The notes beneath the pieces were generated by a model that had not been told where the DNA came from, searched no databases, and saw nothing but the letters and a program-made list of their open reading frames with translations. A DNA stretch of 62,477 nucleotides from positions 1 to 62,477 of the forward strand of contig NZ_JAMWMR010000032.1 of assembly GCF_023887685.1 (NCBI RefSeq), written 5' to 3'. A program made the translations under genes and the position numbers. Each line of letters begins with the position of its first letter. Position 1 is the first letter of the stretch. The DNA comes from Streptomyces macrolidinus. GTDB taxonomy: Bacteria; Actinomycetota; Actinomycetes; Streptomycetales; Streptomycetaceae. Below, in pieces: positions 48,405 to 57,062 of this stretch.

Positions 48405-49972
48405 TGGAAGAAGTGGCGCGTGCCCGTGACGTACATGGTCACGCCCGCCTTCTTCGCGGCCTCCACGACGAGTTCGTCACGGATCGAACCGCCGGGCTGC
48501 ACGATCGCCTTGACGCCCGCGGCGATCAGGATCTCCGGCCCGTCGGGGAACGGGAAGAACGCGTCCGAGGCGGCGTACGAACCCCGGGCCCGCTCCTCCC
48601 CGGCCCGCTCGACGGCGAGCTTGCAGGAGTCCACGCGGTTGACCTGACCCATGCCGACGCCGACCGAGGCACCGTCCTTCGCGAGCAGGATCGCGTTGGA
48701 CTTGACGGCGCGGCAGGCCTTCCAGGCGAAGGCAAGTTCGCGCAGTTCGGCGGGGGAGAGCGCCTCGCCCACGGCGAGGGTCCAGTGCGCGGGGTCGTCG
48801 CCCTCGGCCTGGAGCCGGTCGGTGACCTGAAGGAGCGCGCCGCCGTCGATCTGCTTGAACTCGACCGTGTTCGACGGGCCGTTCGGGGCCTTCAGCACCC
48901 GGATGTTCTTCTTCTTGGTGAGGGCCTCCAGCGCGCCCTCCTCGTAGTCGGGCGCGACGATGACCTCGGTGAAGATCTCGGCGACCTGCTCGGCCATCTC
49001 CCGGCTCACCGGGCGGTTGACGGCGATGACACCGCCGTACGCGGACAGCGGGTCGCAGGCGTGCGCCTTGCGGTGCGCCTCGGCGACGTCCGCGCCGACC
49101 GCGATGCCGCAGGGGTTGGCGTGCTTGATGATCGCGACGCAGGGCTCGTCGTGGTCGTACGCGGCACGGCGCGCGGCGTCCGTGTCCGTGTAGTTGTTGT
49201 ACGACATCTCCTTGCCGTGCAACTGCTCGGCGTCGGCGAGGCCGCCGCTCTCGCCGTCCACGTAGAGGGCGGCGGGCTGGTGCGGGTTCTCGCCGTAGCG
49301 CAGCGTGTTCTTGCGCGCGAAGGTGGCGCCCAGGAAGTCCGGGAACCGGGCCGCCGCATCGTCGACGGGCGCGTACGAGGACGCGAACCAGGAGGCCACG
49401 GCCACGTCGTACGCGGCGGTGTGCTGGAAGGCCTCCGCCGCGAGGCGCCCCCGCGCGGTGAGGTCGAAGCCGCCGTCGCGGACCGCCGCCAGCACGTCGG
49501 CGTACCGGGCCGGGCTGGTCACCACGGCCACGGACGGGTGGTTCTTGGCGGCGGCGCGGACCATGGAGGGCCCGCCGATGTCGATCTGCTCGACGCACTC
49601 GTCGGGGGACGCCCCCGAGGCGACCGTCTCGCGGAAGGGGTAGAGGTTCACGACGACGAGGTCGAACGGCTCCACGCCCAGTTCGGCGAGCTGCGCCCGG
49701 TGGCTGTCCAGGCGCAGGTCGGCGAGGATGCCCGCGTGCACCTTGGGGTGCAGGGTCTTGACCCGCCCGTCCAGGCACTCGGGGAAGCCCGTCAGTTCCT
49801 CGACCCTGGTGACGGGAACACCCGTCGCGGCGATCTTCGCGGCGGTGGACCCGGTGGAGACCAGCTCGACGCCGGCCTCGTGGAGTCCGCGGGCGAGATC
49901 CTCCAGCCCGGTCTTGTCGTAGACGCTGACAAGCGCGCGCCGGATGGGCCGCTTCGTGCTCTCGGCGGTCAC
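48401..49972 (-). CDS. purH: Bifunctional AICAR formyltransferase / IMP cyclohydrolase
   Basis: 523 aa, full length. N-terminal MGS-like IMP cyclohydrolase domain about 1-190 (ALVSVYDKTGLEDLARGLHEAGVELVSTGSTA). C-terminal AICARFT domain with the catalytic KHANPCG segment (CVAIIKHANPCGIAVGADVAEA), plus FSTRKNxLR-type ATFARKNTLRYGENPHQPA. It makes the last two steps to IMP using 10-formyl-THF. The GTG start overlaps the purN stop by four bases, so the pair is coupled. Confidence 0.96.
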   Translation of the reverse strand: MTAESTKRPIRRALVSVYDKTGLEDLARGLHEAGVELVSTGSTAAKIAATGVPVTRVEELTGFPECLDGRVKTLHPKVHAGILADLRLDSHRAQLAELGVEPFDLVVVNLYPFRETVASGASPDECVEQIDIGGPSMVRAAAKNHPSVAVVTSPARYADVLAAVRDGGFDLTARGRLAAEAFQHTAAYDVAVASWFASSYAPVDDAAARFPDFLGATFARKNTLRYGENPHQPAALYVDGESGGLADAEQLHGKEMSYNNYTDTDAARRAAYDHDEPCVAIIKHANPCGIAVGADVAEAHRKAHACDPLSAYGGVIAVNRPVSREMAEQVAEIFTEVIVAPDYEEGALEALTKKKNIRVLKAPNGPSNTVEFKQIDGGALLQVTDRLQAEGDDPAHWTLAVGEALSPAELRELAFAWKACRAVKSNAILLAKDGASVGVGMGQVNRVDSCKLAVERAGEERARGSYAASDAFFPFPDGPEILIAAGVKAIVQPGGSIRDELVVEAAKKAGVTMYVTGTRHFFH

Positions 49973-50619
49973 AGGATTACTACCTTTCGTCCCTCAATGC
50001 GATAGCCGTTGCGGGCGATACGCCCCACGACCTCGACGAGCAGCCTTCGCTCGACGTCCTTGATGCGCTCGTGCAGAGCGCTCTCGTCGTCCTCGTCCCG
50101 GACCTCCACCACGCCCTGCGCGATGATCGGTCCGGTGTCGACGCCGTCGTCGACGAAGTGGACGGTGCACCCGGTGACCTTGGCGCCGTACGCGAGTGCG
50201 TCCCGTACGCCGTGGGCGCCGGGGAAGCTGGGGAGCAGGGCGGGGTGGGTGTTGACGAACCGCCCGCCGAACCGCGCGAGGAACTCCTTGCCCACGATCT
50301 TCATGAACCCGGCGGAGACGACGAGATCGGGCTCGTACGCGTCGACGGCCTCGGTGAGGGCGGCGTCCCACGCCTCCCGGCTCTCGTGGTCCTTGACCCG
50401 GCACACGAACGTCGGCAGCCCGGCGCGCTCGGCGCGGGCCAGCCCCTCGATGCCGTCGCGGTCGGCGCCGACGGCGACGACCTCCGCGCCGTAGACGGCG
50501 GCGGACATCTCGGCGATGGCGTCGAGGAGTGCCTGGAGGTTGGTGCCGGACCCGGAGACCAGGACGACCAGGCGCTTGACCGGGGACTCGGTGACGGTCT
50601 CGGCCACGGACTCGGCCAC
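49969..50619 (-). CDS. purN: Phosphoribosylglycinamide formyltransferase
   Basis: 216 aa from the GTG at 50619 (AAAGGG about eight bases upstream). Phosphate loop LVVLVSGSGTNLQALLDA, folate site FMKIVGKEFLARFGGRFVNTHPALLPSFPG with the catalytic Asn-His, and the Asp in VDDGVDTGPIIAQ. It formylates GAR in purine synthesis. First gene of purNH; folD lies about 2.5 kb downstream, so folate-dependent purine steps cluster here. Confidence 0.95.
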   Translation of the reverse strand: MAESVAETVTESPVKRLVVLVSGSGTNLQALLDAIAEMSAAVYGAEVVAVGADRDGIEGLARAERAGLPTFVCRVKDHESREAWDAALTEAVDAYEPDLVVSAGFMKIVGKEFLARFGGRFVNTHPALLPSFPGAHGVRDALAYGAKVTGCTVHFVDDGVDTGPIIAQGVVEVRDEDDESALHERIKDVERRLLVEVVGRIARNGYRIEGRKVVIL

Positions 50620-50704
50620 GGCGGGGCCCTTTCTCGCGGAGTGCGGTCGCTCGGGAGAGCGTTTGTACGGTCGTACGAATGCTTCGCACCCCGGGATACG
50701 GGGA

Positions 50705-50732
50705 AGTCTACGAAACGGCCGACCGCCAGCAA
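50705..50732 (-). promoter_or_regulatory. Candidate purNH promoter, TTGCTG-16-TAGACT
   Basis: On the minus strand TTGCTG (50732-50727) is followed after 16 bases by TAGACT (50710-50705), about 85 bases before the purN start. Close to the housekeeping sigma consensus. No ZTP or PurR box was seen. Confidence 0.45.
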
Positions 50733-50951
50733 CGATACCGGCACACAGGACGGCCCCCACGGGACGGGGATGTGGCCGGAAGGTAGCGTCTGGGGAGGAG
50801 ACGCCCTGGGAAACCCGGTTCGACGCGGGGAACGCCGCGCCCGCGTGGGACGTTGATCCGGAACAGGCGCACCTGCCCGAGGCGCGCCTGCGTCGCGGCG
50901 GCTCCGTAGGTACGCCGCACGCCAGAACCACAAGGGGAAGACGCACACTTG

Positions 50952-51740
50952 ATGCCGGTCCGCAGTCTCCGACTCCTTCCGCTGCTGCTGCGCGAGCGGC
51001 GCCCCTCGTCCGTGCCACCCCTGCGGAACGAGGAGGGCGGTGAGTCCGCGAACGGCGGGGCGGGTCCGCGGAAGCCCGCGGACGACAACCCCTTCGCGCC
51101 GCCGCCGGAGGGCGCGCCGGACCGTCCCTGGCAGCCCCGGCATCCGGCGCCCGGCCAGGGGCAGGGACACGGCCAAGGGCAAGGACAGGAGGGCTCCGGC
51201 GACGGGGGCTCCGCCTGGGGTCAGTGGAGCGACCGGCAGCCGGGCCCGGCGACGGGCGGCCACTTCGGCGAGCGTCCGGGCAGCCAGGGCGGGCAGAACG
51301 GCCAGGGCGGCCCCGAGGGGCCCGGCGGTGGCGGCGGCCTGCGCTGGGATCCCACGGACCCGGCCCAACGCCGCGCGCGCTATGCGCTCCTCGGCGGCAT
51401 GTGGGCGTTCTTCTTCGCCCTCTTCGACTGGCTGCCCGTGGCCCTGCTGCTGGGCGCGCTGGCGCTGTACTGGGGCGTGAGCGCCCTGCGCGCCAAGCCG
51501 CGTACGCCCTCCCCCGACGCGAAGAACCCCGCCCCGCCGTCGCGCCCGCAGACGACGGCGGCGATCAGCGGCCTGGTCACGGCGTCGCTGGCGCTCCTGG
51601 TGGTGGCGATCATGTTCACGGCCCAGCTCGTCTACCGCGACTACTACACATGCGTCGACGACGCGTTGACGCACGAGGCGAAGCAGTCGTGCAGCACGCT
51701 GCTGCCGAAGGAGCTGCAGGGGATGCTGGATTCGGAGTGA
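50952..51740 (+). CDS. Membrane protein with long Gly/Gln-rich cytoplasmic head
   Basis: 262 aa from the ATG at 50952 (GGGGAAG upstream). Residues about 25-135 are low-complexity Gly/Gln/Pro/Asp (GQGQGHGQGQGQEGSGDGG). Then come two transmembrane hairpin helices (RARYALLGGMWAFFFALFDWLPVALLLGALALYWGVSALR) and a third (AAISGLVTASLALLVVAIMFTAQLVY). A short extracellular tail has two Cys (YYTCVDDALTHEAKQSC). No known function. Divergent from purNH and convergent with the PerM-like gene. Confidence 0.78.
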   Translation: MPVRSLRLLPLLLRERRPSSVPPLRNEEGGESANGGAGPRKPADDNPFAPPPEGAPDRPWQPRHPAPGQGQGHGQGQGQEGSGDGGSAWGQWSDRQPGPATGGHFGERPGSQGGQNGQGGPEGPGGGGGLRWDPTDPAQRRARYALLGGMWAFFFALFDWLPVALLLGALALYWGVSALRAKPRTPSPDAKNPAPPSRPQTTAAISGLVTASLALLVVAIMFTAQLVYRDYYTCVDDALTHEAKQSCSTLLPKELQGMLDSE

Positions 51741-51782
51741 GAGCGGGTGAGAGCGGGTGCGAGGGGCCGGTGACGCGGTCGC

Positions 51783-53321
51783 TCAGGCACCTGCTCCACC
51801 CGTACGTGTCCCGCCGGGGTCCTGCGGCTTCCGCGCCGGGCTCCCCTCGGGAGGCAGCGCCTCGTACGGCTTGAGGTCCGGGTCCTCCCATGCCGTCCGG
51901 TTCCGGCTCCGGTCGGTCGGGCGGTCGCTTGCGCGTGATGCGGGTGCCGGGGCGCCGACCGGTTCCGGGAGCGCGGGCGCGGGGACCGGGATCACGGGCG
52001 TCGCCGCCTGAGATACCCGGCGCGCTCGGGGCTTCCCCGGCTGTGTCGTACGCCCGCGCAGCCCCCACGCGCGTACCGCCAGCCCCACCGGCATCCCCAC
52101 CCCCACCGTCCAACCGGCCGCGGCAACCCCCACCTGCCACCCCACCGGGCCGAACCGCGCGAGCGCGGCCACCCCGAGCGGCCCTCCCCCCGCCTGCGCG
52201 AGCCCGCCGAGCAGCACCCCGCACAGCGCCCCCGCCGCCACCACCGCGCCCGCCGTCCGCCGGGCCGACCACGCGGTGTCCCGGCACGCCGCCCGCGCCA
52301 CCAGCCACCCCACGGCCACCCCCGCCGCGACCGGCACCGCCCCCACCGCCCAGCGCACCGGCCCGCCTCCGCCGCCGGGGACCGCCGCCAGCAGCGGGAA
52401 CGGCGGCAGCGACGCCGAGTGCCGCGCCGCGACCAGCGGTCCGGTCAACCGGCCCGCGCCCAGCAGGAACCCGGGCCCGAGCCCGTACGCCGCTCCCCAC
52501 ACCGCCGCGTTGGGCATCAGGGCGACCGCCAGCAGCAGGACCGCGCACCGCCCCGGCCAGCCGCCCGCCTGCTGCAGCACCGCCAGCCGCGCCGCGTCGC
52601 CGTGCCACACCAGCGAGGTGCCCACGATCACCGCGCCCCCGCCCACCAGCACCACCGTCCCGGCCACCGCGCCCCGCACGGCGCTCCGCAGCCACGCCTG
52701 TCCCCCGCGCTCAGGGCTTCCGAGCGCCCAGCGCATCCGCCGCGCCAGAGGCCGCCACGGGCGCCCGTACGCCGTCCACACCCCGGCCCCCGCCGCCGCG
52801 ACGGCCAGCAGCGGCAGACATCCGGCCGTCCAGGTCCATGACGGCCGCAGGGTCCCGCCCGAGGCGTACAGCGCCACGCCCGCGCTCACCCCGAGATAGC
52901 CCGCCACCGTGCCGCACCACACCGTGCGCACGGCGAGGAGCGGCGCGGCGCCCCCGGCCTCCGTCGCCTCTCCCTCCGTCGCGTCACGCGCCGCCCGGTA
53001 CAGCAGCCAGACCGGCAGCAGGGTCGTCAGCAGGGGGGTGACGCCGACGGGCGCGGGCACGCCGGAGAGCGTCTCGATGCGGACGAGGTCGACGCCGTGC
53101 GCGAGCAGCCACAGCGAGGCGGCCAGGTGCAGGGCGTCGTCGGGTCCGCTGTCGGGGTACGGGAAGCTGATCCACAGCGTCATCACGAGGAGGGCGAGCA
53201 CACCGAGCCCCAGCGTCGCGGCGACGGCACCGGCCAGCAGGCAGGCGCCCGGTCCGGGCGACCGGTCACACGAGCGGGGACGCGGGGGCGAGGGCGTGCG
53301 GTGGTCGGTCCATGGCGTCAC
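51783..53321 (-). CDS. Polytopic membrane protein (DUF6350 / PerM-like)
   Basis: 512 aa from the GTG at 53321, GGAG nine bases upstream. At least ten hydrophobic helices from residue 25 to about 420 (ACLLAGAVAATLGLGVLALLVMTLWI, VTPLLTTLLPVWLLYRAARDA, GYLGVSAGVALYASGG and others), then a Pro/Arg-rich cytoplasmic tail of about 90 residues. The early PDSGPDDALHLAASLWLLAHGVDL and LSGVPAPVGVTPLLTTLLPVWL match my recollection of DUF6350, linked in mycobacteria to cell division as PerM. Located near sucCD as in other Streptomyces. Function inferred by family only. Confidence 0.82.
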   Translation of the reverse strand: MTPWTDHRTPSPPRPRSCDRSPGPGACLLAGAVAATLGLGVLALLVMTLWISFPYPDSGPDDALHLAASLWLLAHGVDLVRIETLSGVPAPVGVTPLLTTLLPVWLLYRAARDATEGEATEAGGAAPLLAVRTVWCGTVAGYLGVSAGVALYASGGTLRPSWTWTAGCLPLLAVAAAGAGVWTAYGRPWRPLARRMRWALGSPERGGQAWLRSAVRGAVAGTVVLVGGGAVIVGTSLVWHGDAARLAVLQQAGGWPGRCAVLLLAVALMPNAAVWGAAYGLGPGFLLGAGRLTGPLVAARHSASLPPFPLLAAVPGGGGGPVRWAVGAVPVAAGVAVGWLVARAACRDTAWSARRTAGAVVAAGALCGVLLGGLAQAGGGPLGVAALARFGPVGWQVGVAAAGWTVGVGMPVGLAVRAWGLRGRTTQPGKPRARRVSQAATPVIPVPAPALPEPVGAPAPASRASDRPTDRSRNRTAWEDPDLKPYEALPPEGSPARKPQDPGGTRTGGAGA

Positions 53322-53419
53322 GCCGCCATGCTCCCAACACCGGGCACATTCCCGGCGTAACGGACGAAGCTCGGATGTGTCGCCCGTACGGGACACCTCT
53401 GTGACGTGTGCTCAGCACG

Positions 53420-53460
53420 CGGACGGGCCCGCACTCCGGTGGGGAGTGCGGGCCCGTCCG
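53420..53460 (-). terminator. sucCD terminator, 18-bp perfect stem
   Basis: 53420-53437 pairs perfectly with 53443-53460 around GGTGG, 46 bases downstream of the sucD stop. Confidence 0.88.
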
Positions 53461-53505
53461 TAGGGCGCGTGCGGCCCGGTCGGCGTCAGCCGACGTCGGC
53501 CGTGA

Positions 53506-54390
53506 TCAGCCGGCGAGGATGGCGCGGGCGAGCTTCGCCGTCTCGGTCGGCGTCTTGCCGACCTGGACGCCGGCGGCCTCCAGGGCCTCCTTCTTCGCCT
53601 GGGCGGTGCCCGACGAACCGGAGACGATGGCGCCCGCGTGACCCATGGTCTTGCCCTCGGGCGCGGTGAAGCCCGCGACGTAGCCGACGACCGGCTTGGT
53701 CACGTTCTCCTTGATGAAGGCCGCGGCCCGCTCCTCGGCGTCGCCACCGATCTCACCGATCATGACGATCAGGTCGGTCTCGGGGTCGTCCTGGAACGCC
53801 TTGAGCGCGTCGATGTGCGTGGTGCCGATGATCGGGTCACCGCCGATGCCGACGCAGGTCGTGAAGCCGATGTCACGCAGCTCGTACATCATCTGGTACG
53901 TCAGCGTGCCGGACTTCGAGACCAGGCCGATACGGCCCGGCTTGGTGATGTCGGCCGGGATGATGCCGGCGTTGGACTGGCCCGGGGTGATCAGACCGGG
54001 GCAGTTCGGGCCGATGATCCGGGTCTTGTTGCCCTTCTTGCCGGCGTACGCCCAGAAGGCGGCGGTGTCGTGGACCGCGATGCCCTCGGTGATGACGACG
54101 GCGAGCGGGATCTCGGCGTCGATGGCCTCGATCACGGCGTCCTTGGTGAACTTCTCCGGGACGAAGATGACCGTGGCGTCGGCGCCGGTCTTCTCCATCG
54201 CCTCGGCCACGGACCCGAACACCGGGATCTCCGTGCCGTCGAAGTCGACGACCTGGCCGGCCTTGCGCGGGTTCACGCCACCGACGATGTTCGTGCCGGA
54301 GGCCAGCATGCGGCGGGTGTGCTTCTGACCCTCGGAGCCGGTCATGCCCTGGACGATGACCTTGGATTCCTTGGTGAGGAAGATAGCCAT
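53506..54390 (-). CDS. sucD: Succinyl-CoA ligase alpha subunit
   Basis: 294 aa. CoA-binding Rossmann domain at about residues 1-130 (QGMTGSEGQKHTRRMLASGTNIVGGVNPRKAG). Phosphohistidine site: the active His in TMGHAGAIVSGSSGTAQAK. GNTRIIGPNCPGLITPGQ is the alpha signature. Forms the heterodimer with SucC and converts succinyl-CoA to succinate with NTP synthesis. 20 bases downstream of sucC. Confidence 0.97.
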   Translation of the reverse strand: MAIFLTKESKVIVQGMTGSEGQKHTRRMLASGTNIVGGVNPRKAGQVVDFDGTEIPVFGSVAEAMEKTGADATVIFVPEKFTKDAVIEAIDAEIPLAVVITEGIAVHDTAAFWAYAGKKGNKTRIIGPNCPGLITPGQSNAGIIPADITKPGRIGLVSKSGTLTYQMMYELRDIGFTTCVGIGGDPIIGTTHIDALKAFQDDPETDLIVMIGEIGGDAEERAAAFIKENVTKPVVGYVAGFTAPEGKTMGHAGAIVSGSSGTAQAKKEALEAAGVQVGKTPTETAKLARAILAG

Positions 54391-54410
54391 GGTGTGTGTG
54401 ACCTCGTCCC

Positions 54411-55592
54411 TTACTTCGCGGCAGCAGCCAGCTCGGCGGCCTTGTCGGCCGCGCCGTCCATGGTGTCCACACGCTGCACGAGCGGGTGGTTGCGGTCGTC
54501 CAGGATCTGGCGACCCAGCTCGGCGTTGTTGCCGTCGAGGCGCACGACCAGCGGCTTGGTGACCTCTTCGCCCTTGGCCTCGAGGAGCTCCAGCGCCTGC
54601 ACGATGCCGTTGGCGACCGCGTCGCAGGCGGTGATGCCGCCGAAGACGTTGACGAACACGGACTTCACGTCCGGGTCGCCGAGGATGATCTCCAGGCCGT
54701 TCGCCATGACCTCGGCGGAGGCACCGCCACCGATGTCGAGGAAGTTGGCGGGCTTGACACCCTTGTGGTTCTCACCGGCGTAGGCGACGACGTCCAGGGT
54801 GGACATGACCAGCCCGGCGCCGTTGCCGATGATGCCGACCTCACCGTCGAGCTTGACGTAGTTGAGGTTCTTCTCCTTGGCGGCGGCCTCGAGCGGGTTG
54901 GCCGCGGCCTTGTCGCGGAGCTCCTCGAACTCGGGGTGACGGAACTCGGCGTTCTCGTCCAGGGACACCTTGCCGTCGAGGGCGATGACGTCACCGGAGG
55001 CGACCTTCGCCAGCGGGTTCACCTCGACCAGGAGGGCGTCCTCCTTGATGAACACCTCCCACAGCTTCACCAGGACGTCGGCCACCTGGTCGGCGACCTC
55101 GGCCGGGAACTTCGCCGCGGCGACGATCTCCTGGGCCTTCGCCTTGTCGACACCGTCGATGGCGTCGATCGCGATCTTGGCGACGGCCTCGGGACGGGTG
55201 GCCGCGACCTCCTCGATCTCCATGCCGCCCTCGACGGACGCGATGGAGAGGAAGGTGCGGTTGGCACGGTCGAGGAGGAAGGAGACGTAGTACTCCTCGA
55301 GGATCTCCGGAGCCGTCTCGGCGATCATCACCTTGTGGACCGTGTGGCCCTTGATGTCCATGCCGAGGATGTCCGTGGCGCGGGCCACGGCCTCGTCCGC
55401 CGAGGCGGCCAGCTTCACGCCACCGGCCTTGCCGCGACCACCGACCTTCACCTGCGCCTTGACGACCGACTTGCCGCCCAGCCGCTCGGTGATCTCGCGC
55501 GCCGCCTCAGGCGTGTCGATGACTTCACCGGCCAGCACCGGTACACCGTGCTTGGCGAAGAGGTCCCTCGCCTGGTACTCGAACAGGTCCAC
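54411..55592 (-). CDS. sucC: Succinyl-CoA ligase [ADP-forming] beta subunit
   Basis: 393 aa, GTG start. ATP-grasp domain at about residues 1-230 (MDLFEYQARDLFAKHGVPVLAG, VKAQVKVGGRGKAGGVKLA), interface NGAGLVMSTLDVVAYAG, FLDIGGGASAEVMANGLEIIL and FVNVFGGITACDAVANGIVQAL. First gene of sucCD; upstream gap 55593-55868 (276 bp) holds the promoter but no clear operator. TCA-cycle substrate-level phosphorylation. Confidence 0.97.
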   Translation of the reverse strand: MDLFEYQARDLFAKHGVPVLAGEVIDTPEAAREITERLGGKSVVKAQVKVGGRGKAGGVKLAASADEAVARATDILGMDIKGHTVHKVMIAETAPEILEEYYVSFLLDRANRTFLSIASVEGGMEIEEVAATRPEAVAKIAIDAIDGVDKAKAQEIVAAAKFPAEVADQVADVLVKLWEVFIKEDALLVEVNPLAKVASGDVIALDGKVSLDENAEFRHPEFEELRDKAAANPLEAAAKEKNLNYVKLDGEVGIIGNGAGLVMSTLDVVAYAGENHKGVKPANFLDIGGGASAEVMANGLEIILGDPDVKSVFVNVFGGITACDAVANGIVQALELLEAKGEEVTKPLVVRLDGNNAELGRQILDDRNHPLVQRVDTMDGAADKAAELAAAAK

Positions 55593-55868
55593 GCGCTTCC
55601 GTCCCTATCAGTGATCTCGCGGTTCGTGGTTCGTTGGTTGCGTGGGCGTGCCGCGCAGGGCAACGTGACGTCCGCAGTGTCACTAGGGAGGCGCACACGG
55701 TGTCCGAGCGCGCGGCATGTCCGTCTCGCAGGTTATCGCCGCTTGCGGTGGGGCCCTAAATCGGAGGTCACACCTGAGCGGTGATACCTGTCACACGCGC
55801 GGCCGGGCCGACAGGGTCCCACCGGGGTCCGGATTGGTCCGGTAGACCCCTTGTGGCGGGCCCGGTGG

Positions 55869-57062
55869 TCACGCCGCCTCGGGTATCGGCAGGGGCCGCT
55901 TCTCGAGCGCCGCCGCCATCACCTCCGGGAACAGGTCGGGGGTGCACGCGAACGCGGGTGCACCGAGCGCCGCGAGCGCCGCCGCGTGCTCGCGGTCGTA
56001 CGCGGGCGCCCCCTCGTCGGAGAGCGCGAGCAGCGTCACGAACTGCACCCCCGACGCCTTCATCGCGGCCACCCGCTTGAGCATCTCGTCCCGGATGCCT
56101 CCTTCGTAGAGATCGCTGATGAGGACCACGACGGTCTCCGCGGGCCGGGTGATCCGCGTCTGGCAGTAGGCCAGCGCACGGTTGATGTCCGTGCCGCCGC
56201 CGAGCTGGGTGCCGAAGAGGACGTCGACGGGGTCCTCGAGCTGGTCGGTGAGGTCGGCGACGGCCGTGTCGAAGACGACGAGCCGGGTGGCGAGGGACCG
56301 CATGGAGGCGAGGACCGCCCCGAACACGGACGCGTACACCACAGACGCCGCCATCGAGCCCGACTGGTCGACGCAGAGGACGACTTCCTTCTTCACCGAC
56401 CGGGACGCCCGCCCGTAGCCGATCAGCCGCTCGGGCACCACGGTGCGGTGCTCGGGCAGGTAGTGCCTGAGGTTGGCCGCGATCGTGCGGTTCCAGTCGA
56501 TGTCGTGGTGGCGGGGCCGGGTGATACGGGCGCTGCGGTCGAGGGCGCCGGTGAGCGCGGCGCGGGTGCGGGTGGCGAGCCGCTTCTCCAGCTCCTCGAC
56601 GACCTTGCGCACCACTGCTCGCGCGGTCTCCTTGGTGGTCTCCGGCATCGCCTTGTTCAGCGAGAGCAGCGTGCCGACCAGATGGACGTCCGCGTCGACC
56701 GCCTCCAGCATCTCGGGCTCCAGCAGGAGCGTGGACAGCCCGAGCCGGTCGATGGCATCGCGCTGCATGACCTGGACGACGGACGAGGGGAAGTACGTCC
56801 GGATGTCCCCGAGCCAGCGCGCCACGGACGGCGCGGACGCCCCGAGCCCCGCCGAACGGTCCCGCCCCCGCTGCGGCTTGTCCCCCTTGCCGTACAGCGC
56901 GGCCAACGCCCCGTCCATCGCCGCGTCCTGCCCGGTGAGCCCGTACCCGGTGCCGTCCGCCGCGTCTCCTCCGAGCACGAGCCGCCATCGCCGCAACCGC
57001 TCGGCCGCCTCGGAGACCTCGGATACCTCGGGGGCTTCGCGATCGGTTCGCTGTGTGCTCAT
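55869..57062 (-). CDS. VWA (MIDAS) domain protein of the MoxR/DUF5682 block
   Basis: 397 aa. N-terminal helical half about 1-190 (LRRWRLVLGGDAADGTGYGLTGQDAAMDGALAALYG). VWA domain about 225-385 with intact MIDAS: D-x-S-x-S in VLCVDQSGSMAAS, Thr in GGGTDINRAL, and Asp in VVLISDLYEGG. Such proteins partner MoxR AAA+ ATPases as metal-dependent adaptors. No signal peptide, cytoplasmic. It overlaps the DUF5682 gene by four bases (ATGA), third gene of the leftward operon MoxR-DUF5682-VWA. Substrate unknown. Confidence 0.9.
   Translation of the reverse strand: MSTQRTDREAPEVSEVSEAAERLRRWRLVLGGDAADGTGYGLTGQDAAMDGALAALYGKGDKPQRGRDRSAGLGASAPSVARWLGDIRTYFPSSVVQVMQRDAIDRLGLSTLLLEPEMLEAVDADVHLVGTLLSLNKAMPETTKETARAVVRKVVEELEKRLATRTRAALTGALDRSARITRPRHHDIDWNRTIAANLRHYLPEHRTVVPERLIGYGRASRSVKKEVVLCVDQSGSMAASVVYASVFGAVLASMRSLATRLVVFDTAVADLTDQLEDPVDVLFGTQLGGGTDINRALAYCQTRITRPAETVVVLISDLYEGGIRDEMLKRVAAMKASGVQFVTLLALSDEGAPAYDREHAAALAALGAPAFACTPDLFPEVMAAALEKRPLPIPEAA

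Noticed and set aside
50620..50950. A ZTP riboswitch upstream of purNH
   Set aside because: None of the pfl-motif blocks are present; only a promoter-like pair was found.
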